This document shows positions 10,654 to 19,015 of a DNA stretch of 64,000 nucleotides, in pieces. Source of the stretch: Acidimicrobiia bacterium (lineage in GTDB: Bacteria; Actinomycetota; Acidimicrobiia; Spongiisociales; ZC4RG35); NCBI GenBank assembly GCA_028284765.1, contig JANQRA010000010.1, positions 32,091 to 96,090 of the forward strand, in the 5' to 3' direction. How positions within the stretch are numbered: position 1 is the first letter of the stretch; each line of letters begins with the position of its first letter. A program made the translations under genes and the position numbers. The notes under the pieces were generated by a model, which was not told the origin of the DNA, made no database searches, and worked only from the letters and a program-made list of their open reading frames with translations.

Positions 10654-10710
10654 GCCACGTTGATCGGCTTCGGCCGTTTGCGGCTGTTTGGGCCAGACGA
10701 CCCAAGTTGG

Positions 10711-11073
10711 TCAGACGGTCTGAACTGCCTTCTGCAGTTGGCCGACCAATTGGTCCTTTTTGACCAGTCCCGAGTGCCTGAACCTCTGCCGAACACCTTT
10801 CCCGGTGGGTGTTACGAGGATGAATGTCGGTGTTGACTTGACCTTGAACATCGCAAAAAGGTCGGGGACGTGCTCGACGTTGACCTTGAGGACCACCGCT
10901 TCATCTTGAAATTCGTCCGCGAGCTCGTTGACGATCCCGTCCATGACCTGACAGGGGCCGCAGTTGTACTTCATGAAGTCCACAAAGACCGGCTTGCCTG
11001 AGGCCAGCGCCTCTTCAAAAGCGTCCATGCTCTTCACTTGTTGCGCTTTGACGCGCTTCTTGAATAGCGCCAT
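10711..11073 (-). CDS. Thioredoxin-family protein
   Basis: This is a 120-residue thioredoxin-fold protein, probably a cytoplasmic dithiol/disulfide oxidoreductase. The active site is CGPC (about residue 38) in FMKYNCGPCQVMDG; the usual tryptophan before the first cysteine is replaced by asparagine, so it is not a textbook TrxA. The cis-proline appears in KSTPTFILV. No signal peptide is seen; the N-terminus is basic. It is divergent from moaA, with about 70 bases between starts, and leads a minus-strand run with two small zinc-ribbon genes. Confidence 0.88.
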   Translation of the reverse strand: MALFKKRVKAQQVKSMDAFEEALASGKPVFVDFMKYNCGPCQVMDGIVNELADEFQDEAVVLKVNVEHVPDLFAMFKVKSTPTFILVTPTGKGVRQRFRHSGLVKKDQLVGQLQKAVQTV

Positions 11074-11143
11074 GGCTCACATTCTCTGTGCTGAGTTGGC
11101 CAACGCCTAATCGTTTGTCGTTGTTCCGGCTTAGTGTCTCGGT

Positions 11144-12145
11144 GTGGCTCCACTCGACGTCTTCGATCGCGGCTTGCGAGATCTCCGAATCTCGGTGACC
11201 GACCGGTGCAACTTTCGTTGTACCTACTGCATGCCCAAAGAGGTGTTCGGACCGGGCTACGAATTCCTCCCACGCGACCAACTCCTCTCATTTGAGGAGA
11301 TCACCCACGTCGTCGAGCGGTTCGTGGAGAGGGGAGTCAACAAGGTTCGAATCACCGGCGGTGAACCACTATTGCGTAGGGAGATCGAAGGCTTGGTGTC
11401 GATGATCAGCGCAATCGAAGGCGTGGACGATCTGACCCTGACCTCAAACGCCTCGCTCCTTGCCCGCAAGGCAGAAGGGCTTAAGCAGGCAGGTCTGGAT
11501 CGGGTAACGGTCAGTCTGGACGCCCTCGATGACCCGACGTTCCAGGCGATGAACGATGTCGGCTTTCCCGTTGCAACAGTCCTCGAAGCAATAGAGGTCG
11601 CCTCGGGGGTTGGACTCGGCCCGATAAAGGTCAACGCTGTGATCAAGCGAGGTGTCAACGAGCACGCAATCGTCGATATGGCGGAGCACTTTCGAAACAG
11701 TGGCCACATCGTCCGGTTCATCGAGTTCATGGATGTGGGGAACACCAACGGCTGGAGGCTGGACGACGTGGTTCCAGCAGCGGAAATGATCGAGTCGATC
11801 AATCAGCGGTTCCCCCTCGAGCCCGTCCCGCCGAACTACCCGGGAGAGGTTGCCAACCGGTTTCGCTACCTCGATGGATCCGGAGAGGTGGGGGTGATCG
11901 CTTCAGTTACTCAGCCGTTCTGTGGCAGTTGCACCCGTGCCCGGGTATCCGCTGAAGGGAGTCTCTACACCTGCCTCTTCGCGTCCGAGGGCACGAGTCT
12001 CCGCGATGCCCTGAGAGCGGGTGAGGATCTAGGACAGGTCATCGACGAGGTTTGGGGCAAGCGTGACGATCGTTACTCGGCGATCAGGTCGTCTAACACG
12101 TCGCGACTGTCTGTACCCGTCGAGATGTCCTACATCGGTGGCTAG
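11144..12145 (+). CDS. moaA: GTP 3',8-cyclase (molybdenum cofactor biosynthesis protein A)
   Basis: This radical-SAM enzyme performs the first step of molybdopterin synthesis, converting GTP to 3',8-cyclo-dihydro-GTP. The 333 residues begin at a GTG. They contain the SAM cluster motif CNFRCTYC near residue 24, the RITGGEPLLR motif, and the C-terminal second cluster motif CGSCTRARVSAEGSLYTC near residue 265. The protein ends YIGG, the double-glycine tail that is functional in this family. No other moa or moe genes are next to it. It may supply cofactor to the Moco-domain protein encoded at 34695. Confidence 0.95.
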   Translation: MAPLDVFDRGLRDLRISVTDRCNFRCTYCMPKEVFGPGYEFLPRDQLLSFEEITHVVERFVERGVNKVRITGGEPLLRREIEGLVSMISAIEGVDDLTLTSNASLLARKAEGLKQAGLDRVTVSLDALDDPTFQAMNDVGFPVATVLEAIEVASGVGLGPIKVNAVIKRGVNEHAIVDMAEHFRNSGHIVRFIEFMDVGNTNGWRLDDVVPAAEMIESINQRFPLEPVPPNYPGEVANRFRYLDGSGEVGVIASVTQPFCGSCTRARVSAEGSLYTCLFASEGTSLRDALRAGEDLGQVIDEVWGKRDDRYSAIRSSNTSRLSVPVEMSYIGG

Positions 12146-12163
12146 CTGCAAATCTGGCGACGA

Positions 12164-12583
12164 ATGAAGACCGCACTTGCCATATCGATTGCTGCGTTGA
12201 CGCTGGCTGCCTGGGGTGGGCGCATCGGGTTGTTGACTGAGGGTGAGGCTGGTCTCTGGGACTGGATTCGAATCGGCGGCAGCCTGGCGATCGGCTTGTT
12301 CACTGCTGTCGCTTTGCTCGTACCGGCTCTGGAGTCGGTCCGGAGCCCTGCGCTCGTTGTCTTCGCCGTATGGAGTGTTGTGCTTTGGGGGCGGGCATTG
12401 ATCGTCAACTGGGCAGGATCAGGCTCGCTCCCCTTCAAGCTGGTCCACACGGTCCTCGCTGCCGCCTTCTTTGCTTTGGCGGTTTGGGCTTGGTCCACGA
12501 GCACCGGAGGCGACCTTGTATCCAGCCCAGATGAAGCTAACGGCCAACAGCAGGGACACGGCGAAACCGCTGGCCTCGCCTAA
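12164..12583 (+). CDS. Small multi-pass membrane protein (possibly DUF2568/YrdB-like)
   Basis: This 139-residue protein has four hydrophobic helices and a short polar tail. The spacing and the VLWGRALIVNW segment recall DUF2568 (YrdB-like) proteins, but that assignment is from memory and is tentative. It starts at an ATG 19 bases after moaA. Its last 165 bases overlap the 3' end of the convergent membrane gene 12419-13150; the overlap mostly affects the polar C-termini of both. The function is unknown. Confidence 0.6.
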   Translation: MKTALAISIAALTLAAWGGRIGLLTEGEAGLWDWIRIGGSLAIGLFTAVALLVPALESVRSPALVVFAVWSVVLWGRALIVNWAGSGSLPFKLVHTVLAAAFFALAVWAWSTSTGGDLVSSPDEANGQQQGHGETAGLA

Positions 12584-13150
12584 CGCCAACCCTGTGCCGC
12601 CCCACGCAGCGGCACCCGTGCCCAGCAGAATCAAGGCGTTGCCCCAAACGATTCGACGGTTCTTCTTCCAGAAGCGAATCAGGCTGACCAGAGCCAACAC
12701 GATCAGGATTGTTGTCCCAGTTGCGCCACCGATGATTGCAAAGAGCCTGGGCCCAAAACCCGAAGCGAACATGTCGTGCGGTATCCCACCGTCGGGAAGG
12801 GGTCGTTCGAAAGGAACTGTCAGGGTGAGCGTGGTGGCGATGGCCGTAATGGCACCGATCGCGATGGTCATGATGTGACCCGCTCGTTTGCCTACGACCA
12901 GGAACATCGAGCCCAGGGCCAGGAGTGGGATGTTGAGGACCCCGCCGAACAGGAAGAAGGTTCTGTAGACGGGGCCCGTCCAGCCCCACGTGACGCCGAT
13001 GAAGAGACACCAAGTTGCGATGGCAAAGAGAGTTATTCCGAGCGCGTACGCCGCGATGTGTGGTCTCGGCCGCTTCCGGTAGTCGCGCCACAGGTCGGCT
13101 GCGAAGGCCGCAGCCGCGATACCGGCTGCCGCTGCAAACACGCTGTCCAT
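12419..13150 (-). CDS. Multi-pass membrane protein of unknown function
   Basis: The 243-residue product has about seven hydrophobic helices and a charged tail of about 28 residues. No enzyme motif is visible. The helices FFLFGGVLNIPLLALGSMFL and ILIVLALVSLIRFW are clean membrane spans with basic loops, which supports this frame over the plus-strand alternatives. It lies just downstream of fbpC on the same strand with a 12-base gap (stop of fbpC at 13162, start here at 13150), so it may be the last gene of the iron-transport operon. It converges on, and overlaps, the gene at 12164-12583. Confidence 0.65.
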   Translation of the reverse strand: MDSVFAAAAGIAAAAFAADLWRDYRKRPRPHIAAYALGITLFAIATWCLFIGVTWGWTGPVYRTFFLFGGVLNIPLLALGSMFLVVGKRAGHIMTIAIGAITAIATTLTLTVPFERPLPDGGIPHDMFASGFGPRLFAIIGGATGTTILIVLALVSLIRFWKKNRRIVWGNALILLGTGAAAWGGTGLALGEASGFAVSLLLAVSFIWAGYKVASGARGPSPNRQSKEGGSEDRVDQLEGERA

Positions 13151-13161
13151 CGCTGCTGAGA

Positions 13162-14187
13162 TTAGGACTGTGCCGGGAACACCCGGGCATGCGTGGCCCG
13201 CACGCGAACCCGGTCTCCGGAAGTGTATGTGGGGCGAGGGCCGATCCTCGATCGGACCCGACCACCTCCGGGTAGAGCCACAGTGATCAGCTGGTCATGT
13301 CCGAAGAATTCGGTGTGATCGACTACAGCATTTGCGGCCTCACCAATCGACAGCAACACATCTTCTGGTCTCACCACCACCAGCACCGGGCCGCGGATGT
13401 CGGTCTTGAATCTCCCTAGCGCCGTGTCTGCATACCCCCGGTGCCCGGTAGCGCTCATTACGTCTGCCTCACCCAGGAACTCCGCAACCCAGGGATCTGC
13501 AGGACGCGTGTACAAGGCCGCCGGAGTGTCGAACTGAACCACCTTTCCCTGGTGCATGACAGCGACAAGGTCCGAGGTAGCTAGTGCTTCCTCCTGGTCG
13601 TGTGTCACCAGGACCGCCGTTGCCCGGGCCTCGGCGAGGATGAGCTTCAACTCCCTCCGCACACGATCGCGAAGGCCGGCGTCGAGATTCGAAAACGGCT
13701 CGTCCAGAAGGATGACGTCCGGTTTCGGTGCGAGCGCCCTGGCAAGGGCGACACGTTGCTGCTGGCCCCCGGAAAGCTCAGCTGGCATGCGGGCACCGAG
13801 ACCCGACAGCCCGACAAGGTCGAGTGTCTCTTCGACGCGTCCAGACTCCGGCGACTTGGGAAGCCCGTATGAGACATTCTTGGCCACCGTCATATGGGGA
13901 AAGAGGGCGTAGTCCTGAAACACCATTCCGACTCGTCGCTTCTCAGGAGCGACAAAAACGCCGTCGCCGAGAACCTTTCGCCCCCGTATCTCGACACTTC
14001 CTTCTGCATGCTCGAAACCGGCAATCACTCGCAACGCAGTTGTCTTGCCGCAGCCAGACGGGCCGAGCAGCGTCAAGAGGCTGCCGTCCCAAACGTCGAG
14101 GTTGAAGTCGTCCAGAGCGAGCACATCGCCGTACGACTTTCTCAGGGCTCTCGCCCGGATTGTGAGTCTGTCAGGTGCTGAGGTCAC
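13162..14187 (-). CDS. fbpC: Iron(III) ABC transporter ATP-binding protein
   Basis: This is the ATPase subunit of a ferric-iron importer. The 341 residues show Walker A GPSGCGKTT (about 42-50), Q-loop VFQDYALFPHMTV, signature LSGGQQQRVALARAL, Walker B VILLDEPFSNLD and the switch histidine in VLVTHDQEEA. A C-terminal TOBE-like regulatory domain follows, as in the FbpC/PotA/CysA group. The order (binding protein, permease, ATPase) and the 17-base overlap with the permease gene support an Fbp-type assignment. Thiamine or another anion is possible but less likely beside a ferritin gene. Confidence 0.88.
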   Translation of the reverse strand: MTSAPDRLTIRARALRKSYGDVLALDDFNLDVWDGSLLTLLGPSGCGKTTALRVIAGFEHAEGSVEIRGRKVLGDGVFVAPEKRRVGMVFQDYALFPHMTVAKNVSYGLPKSPESGRVEETLDLVGLSGLGARMPAELSGGQQQRVALARALAPKPDVILLDEPFSNLDAGLRDRVRRELKLILAEARATAVLVTHDQEEALATSDLVAVMHQGKVVQFDTPAALYTRPADPWVAEFLGEADVMSATGHRGYADTALGRFKTDIRGPVLVVVRPEDVLLSIGEAANAVVDHTEFFGHDQLITVALPGGGRVRSRIGPRPTYTSGDRVRVRATHARVFPAQS

Positions 14188-15763
14188 GTCGTGTCATCAC
14201 CAAGAGTGGCACGATCGAGACGGCAATGAGAGCCAGGCTTGCGGCGCTGGCCCGCGTGTAGAAGCCTTCCCCGGTCGAGCTCCAGATTCGGATGGCGAGA
14301 GTCTCAAAACCGTTGGGTCTCAGCAGAAGCGTGGCTGGCAGTTCCTTCATGACCGAGAGGAACACCAGAGCGGCCCCAGCCAGTAGGCCCGGAGTGGTGA
14401 TCGGGAGCGTCACACGCCGCAGGGTCTGGGTCCACGACCTGCCCAGACCTCTCGAAGCGTCTTCGAGGTCTGGGGAGGATCGCGCAAGCGCGTCCTGGAT
14501 TGGACCCACCGCTTGAGCAAGGAACATGCCCATGTAAGCGATGAGCAGGAGTGCCACGGTTTGGTATAGGGGGCGCATGTATTGCAAGGCGAACGCCACA
14601 AATGCGACACCCACGGTGATGTGTGGCAGCGAATACGCCGCCCACACCGAAGTGTCAACCAGCGCAGATGCTTTGGCCCTCCGCCACGTCGTCACCATTG
14701 CCATGGGAAAGGCAGCGACAACGGCAAGCAGGGCCGCGGCCACACTCACGCTCAGTGACCTTCCGACTTCGGACCAGAGCCCGGTGACCTCGTTGCCGGC
14801 ACCGATCCCACGCACCAGCCAGTAGCCAAGAACCATGGCCGGCATGAGAAGGGAGAATGCCACATAGGTTCCGAGCAAGCCCTGGCCCAGGGTCCTCCCG
14901 GCCGTTCCGAGTTCGATATCACGTCGTGCGCGTCGGGAGGAGGAAGCGGTATACGAAGCACGTGACCGTGTCCTGCGCTCGATGAGGAGGATGACGAGTG
15001 CCAGGACCATCAAGACCACCGAGAGGGTGGCTGCAGGTCGCCGGTCGATCTGGCCTGCGTAGAGGGTGTAGATCGCCCTAGTGAACGTGTCGAAACGCAA
15101 CAGTGACACGGCACCAAAGTCAGAGATTGTGTAGAGCCCGATCATCAGGCCGGCTGAGACCAACGCCGGGCGGAGCTGGGGGAGAGTGACCGTGAAGAAG
15201 GCTCTGGTCTGACTTGCGCCTAGGCCGAGGGCCGCTTCTTCAGTGGCGGGATCGATTCCCCGTAGCGAGGGGGTCACGATCAGGTGTGCCATCGGCGCGA
15301 GAAAAACTGACAGGGCGAGCCAAGCTCCGGTGAACCCGTAAGGGGTGGGGATTTCGATACCAAACCAAGAGTCGATCAAGCCCCCAGGTCCCGTAGCTCC
15401 GATGATCGTCAATGCCGCCATGTAGGACGGGATCACGAGAGGCAGTGCGACAAGGATCGACCAGGCCCTCCGGCCTCTGAGATTCGTTCGGGTCGTCAGC
15501 CACGCGGTCCCGATCCCGATTGCCAAAGCGGTTGCGGTGACGGCGACGGAGAGGGCGAGTGTGCCGAGCATCAGTTCCACAAGTCGCCCTATGGGCACGG
15601 TGGAGACAGCTCCATCGGAAACGACCTGCCAGCCGAGAGTGATCGGCGGGATCAGCGCCGGGAGCAGTACAACGGCGGTTGCTGACCACCATCCCCATCC
15701 CTTGCGGTAAGAGGTCCGGCGGGTTGTCCGCCGTTGAGGCCTGGTGGCCAGCCCAGCCGTCAC
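14171..15763 (-). CDS. fbpB: Iron(III) ABC transporter permease (fused two-domain FbpB type)
   Basis: This 530-residue inner-membrane permease has about twelve helices, that is, two permease modules in one chain as in FbpB/SfuB. Each half carries an EAA loop that docks the ATPase: EEAALGLGASQTRAFF in the first and EDASRGLGRSWTQTLRR in the second. A basic N-terminus precedes the first helix. It starts 4 bases after the end of fbpA and overlaps fbpC, so the three form one unit. Confidence 0.9.
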   Translation of the reverse strand: MTAGLATRPQRRTTRRTSYRKGWGWWSATAVVLLPALIPPITLGWQVVSDGAVSTVPIGRLVELMLGTLALSVAVTATALAIGIGTAWLTTRTNLRGRRAWSILVALPLVIPSYMAALTIIGATGPGGLIDSWFGIEIPTPYGFTGAWLALSVFLAPMAHLIVTPSLRGIDPATEEAALGLGASQTRAFFTVTLPQLRPALVSAGLMIGLYTISDFGAVSLLRFDTFTRAIYTLYAGQIDRRPAATLSVVLMVLALVILLIERRTRSRASYTASSSRRARRDIELGTAGRTLGQGLLGTYVAFSLLMPAMVLGYWLVRGIGAGNEVTGLWSEVGRSLSVSVAAALLAVVAAFPMAMVTTWRRAKASALVDTSVWAAYSLPHITVGVAFVAFALQYMRPLYQTVALLLIAYMGMFLAQAVGPIQDALARSSPDLEDASRGLGRSWTQTLRRVTLPITTPGLLAGAALVFLSVMKELPATLLLRPNGFETLAIRIWSSTGEGFYTRASAASLALIAVSIVPLLVMTRRDLST

Positions 15764-15766
15764 GAT

Positions 15767-16750
15767 CTAGACCAGTCCGGCCTCAGCTACGAGCCGGGTG
15801 GCGTCGTCGAGAACGTCCGCCAGTTCGGAAAGGTCGATGTCCGGCGCGTTTATCTCGTCGATGCGGGGTAGGCCCTCCGGAGGACTGACGTCGCCCACCA
15901 ATGGGAATTCGAAGGTCTCGTCTGCGAAGTACTGCTGGGCCGCATCCGAAAGCAGGTATGTGACGAACTCCAGCGCCTCTTCAGATTGCTCCGACCCGTC
16001 GATGATTCCAACGCCCGCTGGCATAACGAGCGATCCGACGTCTCCAGCCGGGATGAACCAGTTCTCAGCAGAGTTGCCCTCGCCTTCGGCGCGCAGTCTG
16101 AGGAGGTAGTAGTGGTTGACGAGGCCTCCATCGACTTCACCCGCGTCAGCGGCAGCAACAATGGGGCTGTTCTTGGGGAACTCCTGCGGGTCGTTGTCGG
16201 CCAGGGCCTCGAGCCACTGGAGCGTGGCGTCTTCGCCTCGCTCCAAGATCATGGCGCTCACAAACGCGAGGAACGAACCGTTGGTCGGAGCGACGCCTAC
16301 TTCACCTGCCCATCGCGGGTCTGTGGCGTCGTCGATGGTCTGAGGGAGTTCGATCTGGGTGTCGGTGTTGTAGATGAATGTCCTCACCCGTCCCGATGTG
16401 CCCACCCAGCGACCATCTCGGTCTGCAAACTTGGGGTCGACCGAATCGAGGACGCTTTGGTCGAGTTGAGTCAGCATCTCGGCCACCGACCCCAGCGAGG
16501 CCGGGTCTTGTGCGTAGAAGACGTCGGCGTCCGTGGTGTCACCTTCCGCCAGCAGGGTTGCAGCGAGCTCCGGGGAGTCGCCGTATCTGACCTCGACCTC
16601 GATTCCTGTTTCGGCTTCAAACTCGTCGATCAGCGGTTGCACCAGCTCTTCACCGCGACCTGAATAGACCACCAAAGGTCCGTCGGATTCTGTCGTGCAG
16701 GCGGCAATGGTGAGCACAGCCAGAGCCGCAAGAGGGATGAGACGTTTCAA
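15767..16750 (-). CDS. fbpA: Iron(III) ABC transporter substrate-binding lipoprotein
   Basis: This is the extracytoplasmic binding protein of the importer, 327 residues, class II periplasmic-binding fold. The N-terminus MKRLIPLAALAVLTIAAC is a lipoprotein signal with a lipobox cysteine at residue 18. The body opens GPLVVYSGRGEELVQPLIDEF, as in FbpA/FutA proteins, and NHYYLLRL and QYFADETFEFPL match the iron-binding tyrosine region. The start codon is TTG (16750) with a strong GGAGG six bases upstream. The 24-bp palindrome at 16763-16786 begins just upstream of this ribosome-binding site, so iron-dependent control of this gene is likely. Confidence 0.9.
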   Translation of the reverse strand: MKRLIPLAALAVLTIAACTTESDGPLVVYSGRGEELVQPLIDEFEAETGIEVEVRYGDSPELAATLLAEGDTTDADVFYAQDPASLGSVAEMLTQLDQSVLDSVDPKFADRDGRWVGTSGRVRTFIYNTDTQIELPQTIDDATDPRWAGEVGVAPTNGSFLAFVSAMILERGEDATLQWLEALADNDPQEFPKNSPIVAAADAGEVDGGLVNHYYLLRLRAEGEGNSAENWFIPAGDVGSLVMPAGVGIIDGSEQSEEALEFVTYLLSDAAQQYFADETFEFPLVGDVSPPEGLPRIDEINAPDIDLSELADVLDDATRLVAEAGLV

Positions 16751-16762
16751 TTCGATCCTCCG

Positions 16763-16786
16763 AGATCGTTTGGTACCTAACGATCT
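16763..16786. promoter_or_regulatory. 24-bp near-perfect palindrome, candidate operator of the iron importer
   Basis: Arms AGATCGTT and AACGATCT flank TGGTACCT; only one symmetric base pair of the twelve fails. It sits two bases upstream of the fbpA ribosome-binding site and just downstream of a possible minus-strand -10 (TAATAC at 16798-16793). A bound protein there would block transcription of fbpA-B-C. A metal regulator of the DtxR/IdeR or Fur type is an inference from the neighbours; TTAGGTACC resembles an IdeR half-site only loosely. Confidence 0.6.
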
Positions 16787-16798
16787 TCAAAGGTATTA

Positions 16799-16816
16799 GC
16801 ACTATGGCCGTAGTGC
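16799..16816. promoter_or_regulatory. Inverted repeat GCACTA-N6-TAGTGC in the fbpA/ferritin gap
   Basis: Six-base perfect arms are separated by six bases in the divergent intergenic region between fbpA and the ferritin gene. The position would suit a second regulator site or the -35 region of the fbpA promoter. This is sequence-only evidence. Confidence 0.35.
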
Positions 16817-16893
16817 AAATGATTCTTGGGTGGGAATGTGGGAAGGTTGTGGCTCATTACCATTCGCGATTGCCCTAGATAGAAGAGGTCTAA

Positions 16894-17394
16894 ATGGAGA
16901 TGTCCACCGAGCTCGCAGCAGCTTTCAACAAGCAGATAACCATGGAGCTGGCTTCGTCGACTGCCTACATGCAGATGGCGGCCTACTTTGATGCCGCGAA
17001 TCTCACCGGCATGTCTGCATGGATGCGTCACCAGTCCGACGAGGAGCGGGAACACGCTGAGCGCTTCTTGGAGTACGTGCTCGACCGTGGCAATCAAGTA
17101 GTGATCGGTGCCCAAGAGGCGCCACCGGCAGAGTTCTCTGGTGCTGCCGAGGTGTTCGCCAAGGCTCTCGAGCAAGAGGAAGCTGTCACCGCGTCGATCC
17201 ATGATCTCTATCGCCTGGCTACCGAAGCCGGCGATCTTGCATGTATTCCTTTCTTGCAGGAGTTCATCGAGGAACAACTGGAGGAAGAGTCGTCAGTCGG
17301 AACCATTCTCGACCGTGTGAGATTGGCGCAGGATCAGCCGGCGGCGCTCCTTCTCATTGACAGTCAGCTAGGCGAGCGCGACACCACCGAGTGA
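16894..17394 (+). CDS. Ferritin
   Basis: This non-haem bacterial ferritin stores iron as a ferric mineral. The 166 residues form a four-helix bundle with ferroxidase ligands in the expected places: E17/E18-region MELASSTAYMQMAAYF, then DEEREHAERFLEYV (E and H ligands near residues 50-57), an acidic EQEEAVTASI helix, and EFIEEQLEEE on helix 4. AGAGG lies upstream of the ATG. It is transcribed away from the ferric importer and shares its regulatory gap, giving an uptake/storage gene pair. The haem-ligand methionine of bacterioferritin is not evident. Confidence 0.92.
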   Translation: MEMSTELAAAFNKQITMELASSTAYMQMAAYFDAANLTGMSAWMRHQSDEEREHAERFLEYVLDRGNQVVIGAQEAPPAEFSGAAEVFAKALEQEEAVTASIHDLYRLATEAGDLACIPFLQEFIEEQLEEESSVGTILDRVRLAQDQPAALLLIDSQLGERDTTE

Positions 17395-17395
17395 A

Positions 17396-17908
17396 TTGAG
17401 TCTCACGCGGCCGGTCACTGTCCAGTTCCTCAAGAACCCGGTCATCCTCCACTGGGGGTTTGACGCGTCCTGGCTGGGTGAAGATGAGTTCGGTGTCTGG
17501 CTGGCGGTACCAGCGGGCACCAAACGATGGAAGGGAGAGGAGAGTGTTCGTCCGACCGGCGTGGACGCGGTCTTCTGCGCACCACATCAAGGCTGGTGGC
17601 ATCTTCACTACAACGGGGCGTCAGGCCACTACTCGCATTTCGTCGACATCGTGACCCCACCGGTGTGGGTGTCGGAAAACCGGTATGAGATGGTCGATCT
17701 CGACCTCGATGTCGGCCGCCGCCAGGACGGCACGGTCGTGGTGGAAGACGAAGACGAGTTCGAGGTCCATCAGGTGAAGTACGGCTACTCGGATGAGATG
17801 ATCAGCATGGCTGAAGAGGAAACGGCCCTGGTCGTTTCGATGTTCGAGCAAGGCACCGAGCCATTCTTCGAGGTTGCAGCATCGTGGCTGCGCAAACTGA
17901 CCCCCTGA
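17396..17908 (+). CDS. DUF402 domain protein
   Basis: The 170-residue product resembles DUF402 proteins, a family that includes FAU-1-type RNases and nucleotide phosphatases; no specific activity can be assigned. Visible hallmarks are a tryptophan-rich beta region (GWWHLHYNGASGHYSHFVDIVTPP, described here as residues about 64-87) and the paired acidic stretch MVDLDLDVGRR plus EVHQVKYGYSDEM. The start is a TTG one base after the ferritin stop, so it is probably co-transcribed with ferritin. The 3' end is followed by the first 47-bp palindrome. Confidence 0.72.
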   Translation: MSLTRPVTVQFLKNPVILHWGFDASWLGEDEFGVWLAVPAGTKRWKGEESVRPTGVDAVFCAPHQGWWHLHYNGASGHYSHFVDIVTPPVWVSENRYEMVDLDLDVGRRQDGTVVVEDEDEFEVHQVKYGYSDEMISMAEEETALVVSMFEQGTEPFFEVAASWLRKLTP

Positions 17909-17920
17909 TCTCCTTCTATC

Positions 17921-17967
17921 TCGAACCTGCATCGCGTTTCGCCTAGCGCGCTCCCGTGCAGGCTCAA
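17921..17967 (+). repeat. 47-bp interrupted palindrome, copy 1
   Basis: Left arm TCGAACCTGCA and right arm TGCAGGCTCAA. The centre is CGCCTAGCG, whose innermost pair is mismatched. It is the first of a pair, with starts 72 bp apart, between the DUF402 gene and the DUF559 gene. Confidence 0.85.
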
Positions 17968-17992
17968 CGAAGAGGCTTCCTCCCTCCTTCCC

Positions 17993-18039
17993 TCGAGCCT
18001 GCAGGGAGTCCCGCCTGGCGCGCTTCGGTGCAGGCTCGA
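17993..18039 (+). repeat. 47-bp interrupted palindrome, copy 2
   Basis: The arms TCGAGCCTGCA and TGCAGGCTCGA are a perfect 11-bp inverted repeat, and the centre CGCCTGGCG is a perfect stem around one base. It ends 40 bases before the start of the DUF559 gene. Confidence 0.88.
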
Positions 18040-18079
18040 CAAAGGGGTTGACTTCGGGTTGTAGACGGCTCACGTTGGA

Positions 18080-19015
18080 GTGGTGACTGATGTGCGAGCG
18101 CTCAACGAGATTGCGCGGCGTCAACACGGCGTGTTCAGTCTGCGTCAGGCAAGACGGGTTGGTTTCGGGCGCTCGGCGACACTCCGCAGACTCGATTCAG
18201 GGGAATGGGTACGACTCGACCATCGGGTCTATGGCCTTAGCTCAGCTCCGACGTCCTGGCACCGAGATCTCATGGCTGCAGTGTTGAGCCAGCCTCAAGC
18301 GATCGTAGGCCACAGGTCTGCTGCCCACCTCCTCGGCCTGTACGACATTGCGAGAGGATCTCCAACGATCGTGGTGCCCAAGGGGTCGAACACTCGCTCG
18401 GGGCTGGCACAGGTCATCGAGTCGGACCAGTTCGCCAGGCTCGCCACAACGACGGTGGGCGCATTCCAAGTGACAACGGTTCCCGAGACGATGCTGGCGC
18501 TCGCCGCTGATCTCGAAGGTGAACAGCTGACTGACCTGTTCGATGCCGCTCTGCTGGCTGGCAAGCTCGACCTGAAGGCTCAGTTCGTCATCTTCGATCG
18601 GGAAGTTGGTCGCCGACCGCGAGGAATCAAACACCTGCGGCAGCTGGCGTTGAGTCGTCTTCCAACGGCCCCGTCTCATGGTTCCTCTTACCTGGAGGCA
18701 ATGCTCGAGCGCGTTCTCAAGGCTTCCCAGCGGCTACCGGCATGGACGCGGGAGTATCCGTTCACAGTGAATGGCTCAGAAGCACGGGTGGATGTATTCA
18801 TCCCGGATTGGAGCCTGGTGGTCGAATCAGACGGCCGAAACTGGCACATGCGGAACCAGGCCTTCGAATCCGACCGCGCCCGAGATATCGAGCTCGCTAC
18901 CGGCGGACTGCAGGTACTGAGATTCACCTATGACATGTTGCTCTCGGACAGCCACGGCTGCCTCGACCAGATCCTGAAGGTGGGGTCCGTCCGAACTGCA
19001 CAGCGTTTCGCTTAG
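18080..19015 (+). CDS. AbiEi-like winged-helix plus DUF559 (Vsr/PDDEXK-like endonuclease fold) protein
   Basis: The 311-residue product has two parts. Residues 1-60 (LNEIARRQHGVFSLRQARRV, then GRSATLRRLDSGEWVRL) match the winged-helix start of AbiEi-type proteins. Residues about 195-300 look like DUF559, a fold related to the very-short-patch-repair nucleases: VDVFIPDWSLVVESDG gives candidate catalytic residues D238, E249 and D251, followed by H256 and the RARDIELATGG region. The GTG at 18080 is used; a second GTG follows at once. The last eight or so codons and the TAG stop lie inside palindrome copy 3. Nuclease activity and any defence or mobility role are inference. Confidence 0.75.
   Translation: MVTDVRALNEIARRQHGVFSLRQARRVGFGRSATLRRLDSGEWVRLDHRVYGLSSAPTSWHRDLMAAVLSQPQAIVGHRSAAHLLGLYDIARGSPTIVVPKGSNTRSGLAQVIESDQFARLATTTVGAFQVTTVPETMLALAADLEGEQLTDLFDAALLAGKLDLKAQFVIFDREVGRRPRGIKHLRQLALSRLPTAPSHGSSYLEAMLERVLKASQRLPAWTREYPFTVNGSEARVDVFIPDWSLVVESDGRNWHMRNQAFESDRARDIELATGGLQVLRFTYDMLLSDSHGCLDQILKVGSVRTAQRFA

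Noticed and set aside
10445..10663. 72-codon plus-strand open frame in the thioredoxin/zinc-ribbon region
   Set aside because: The opposite strand has a 57-residue frame with a conserved metal site shared by a neighbour, which is the more credible reading.
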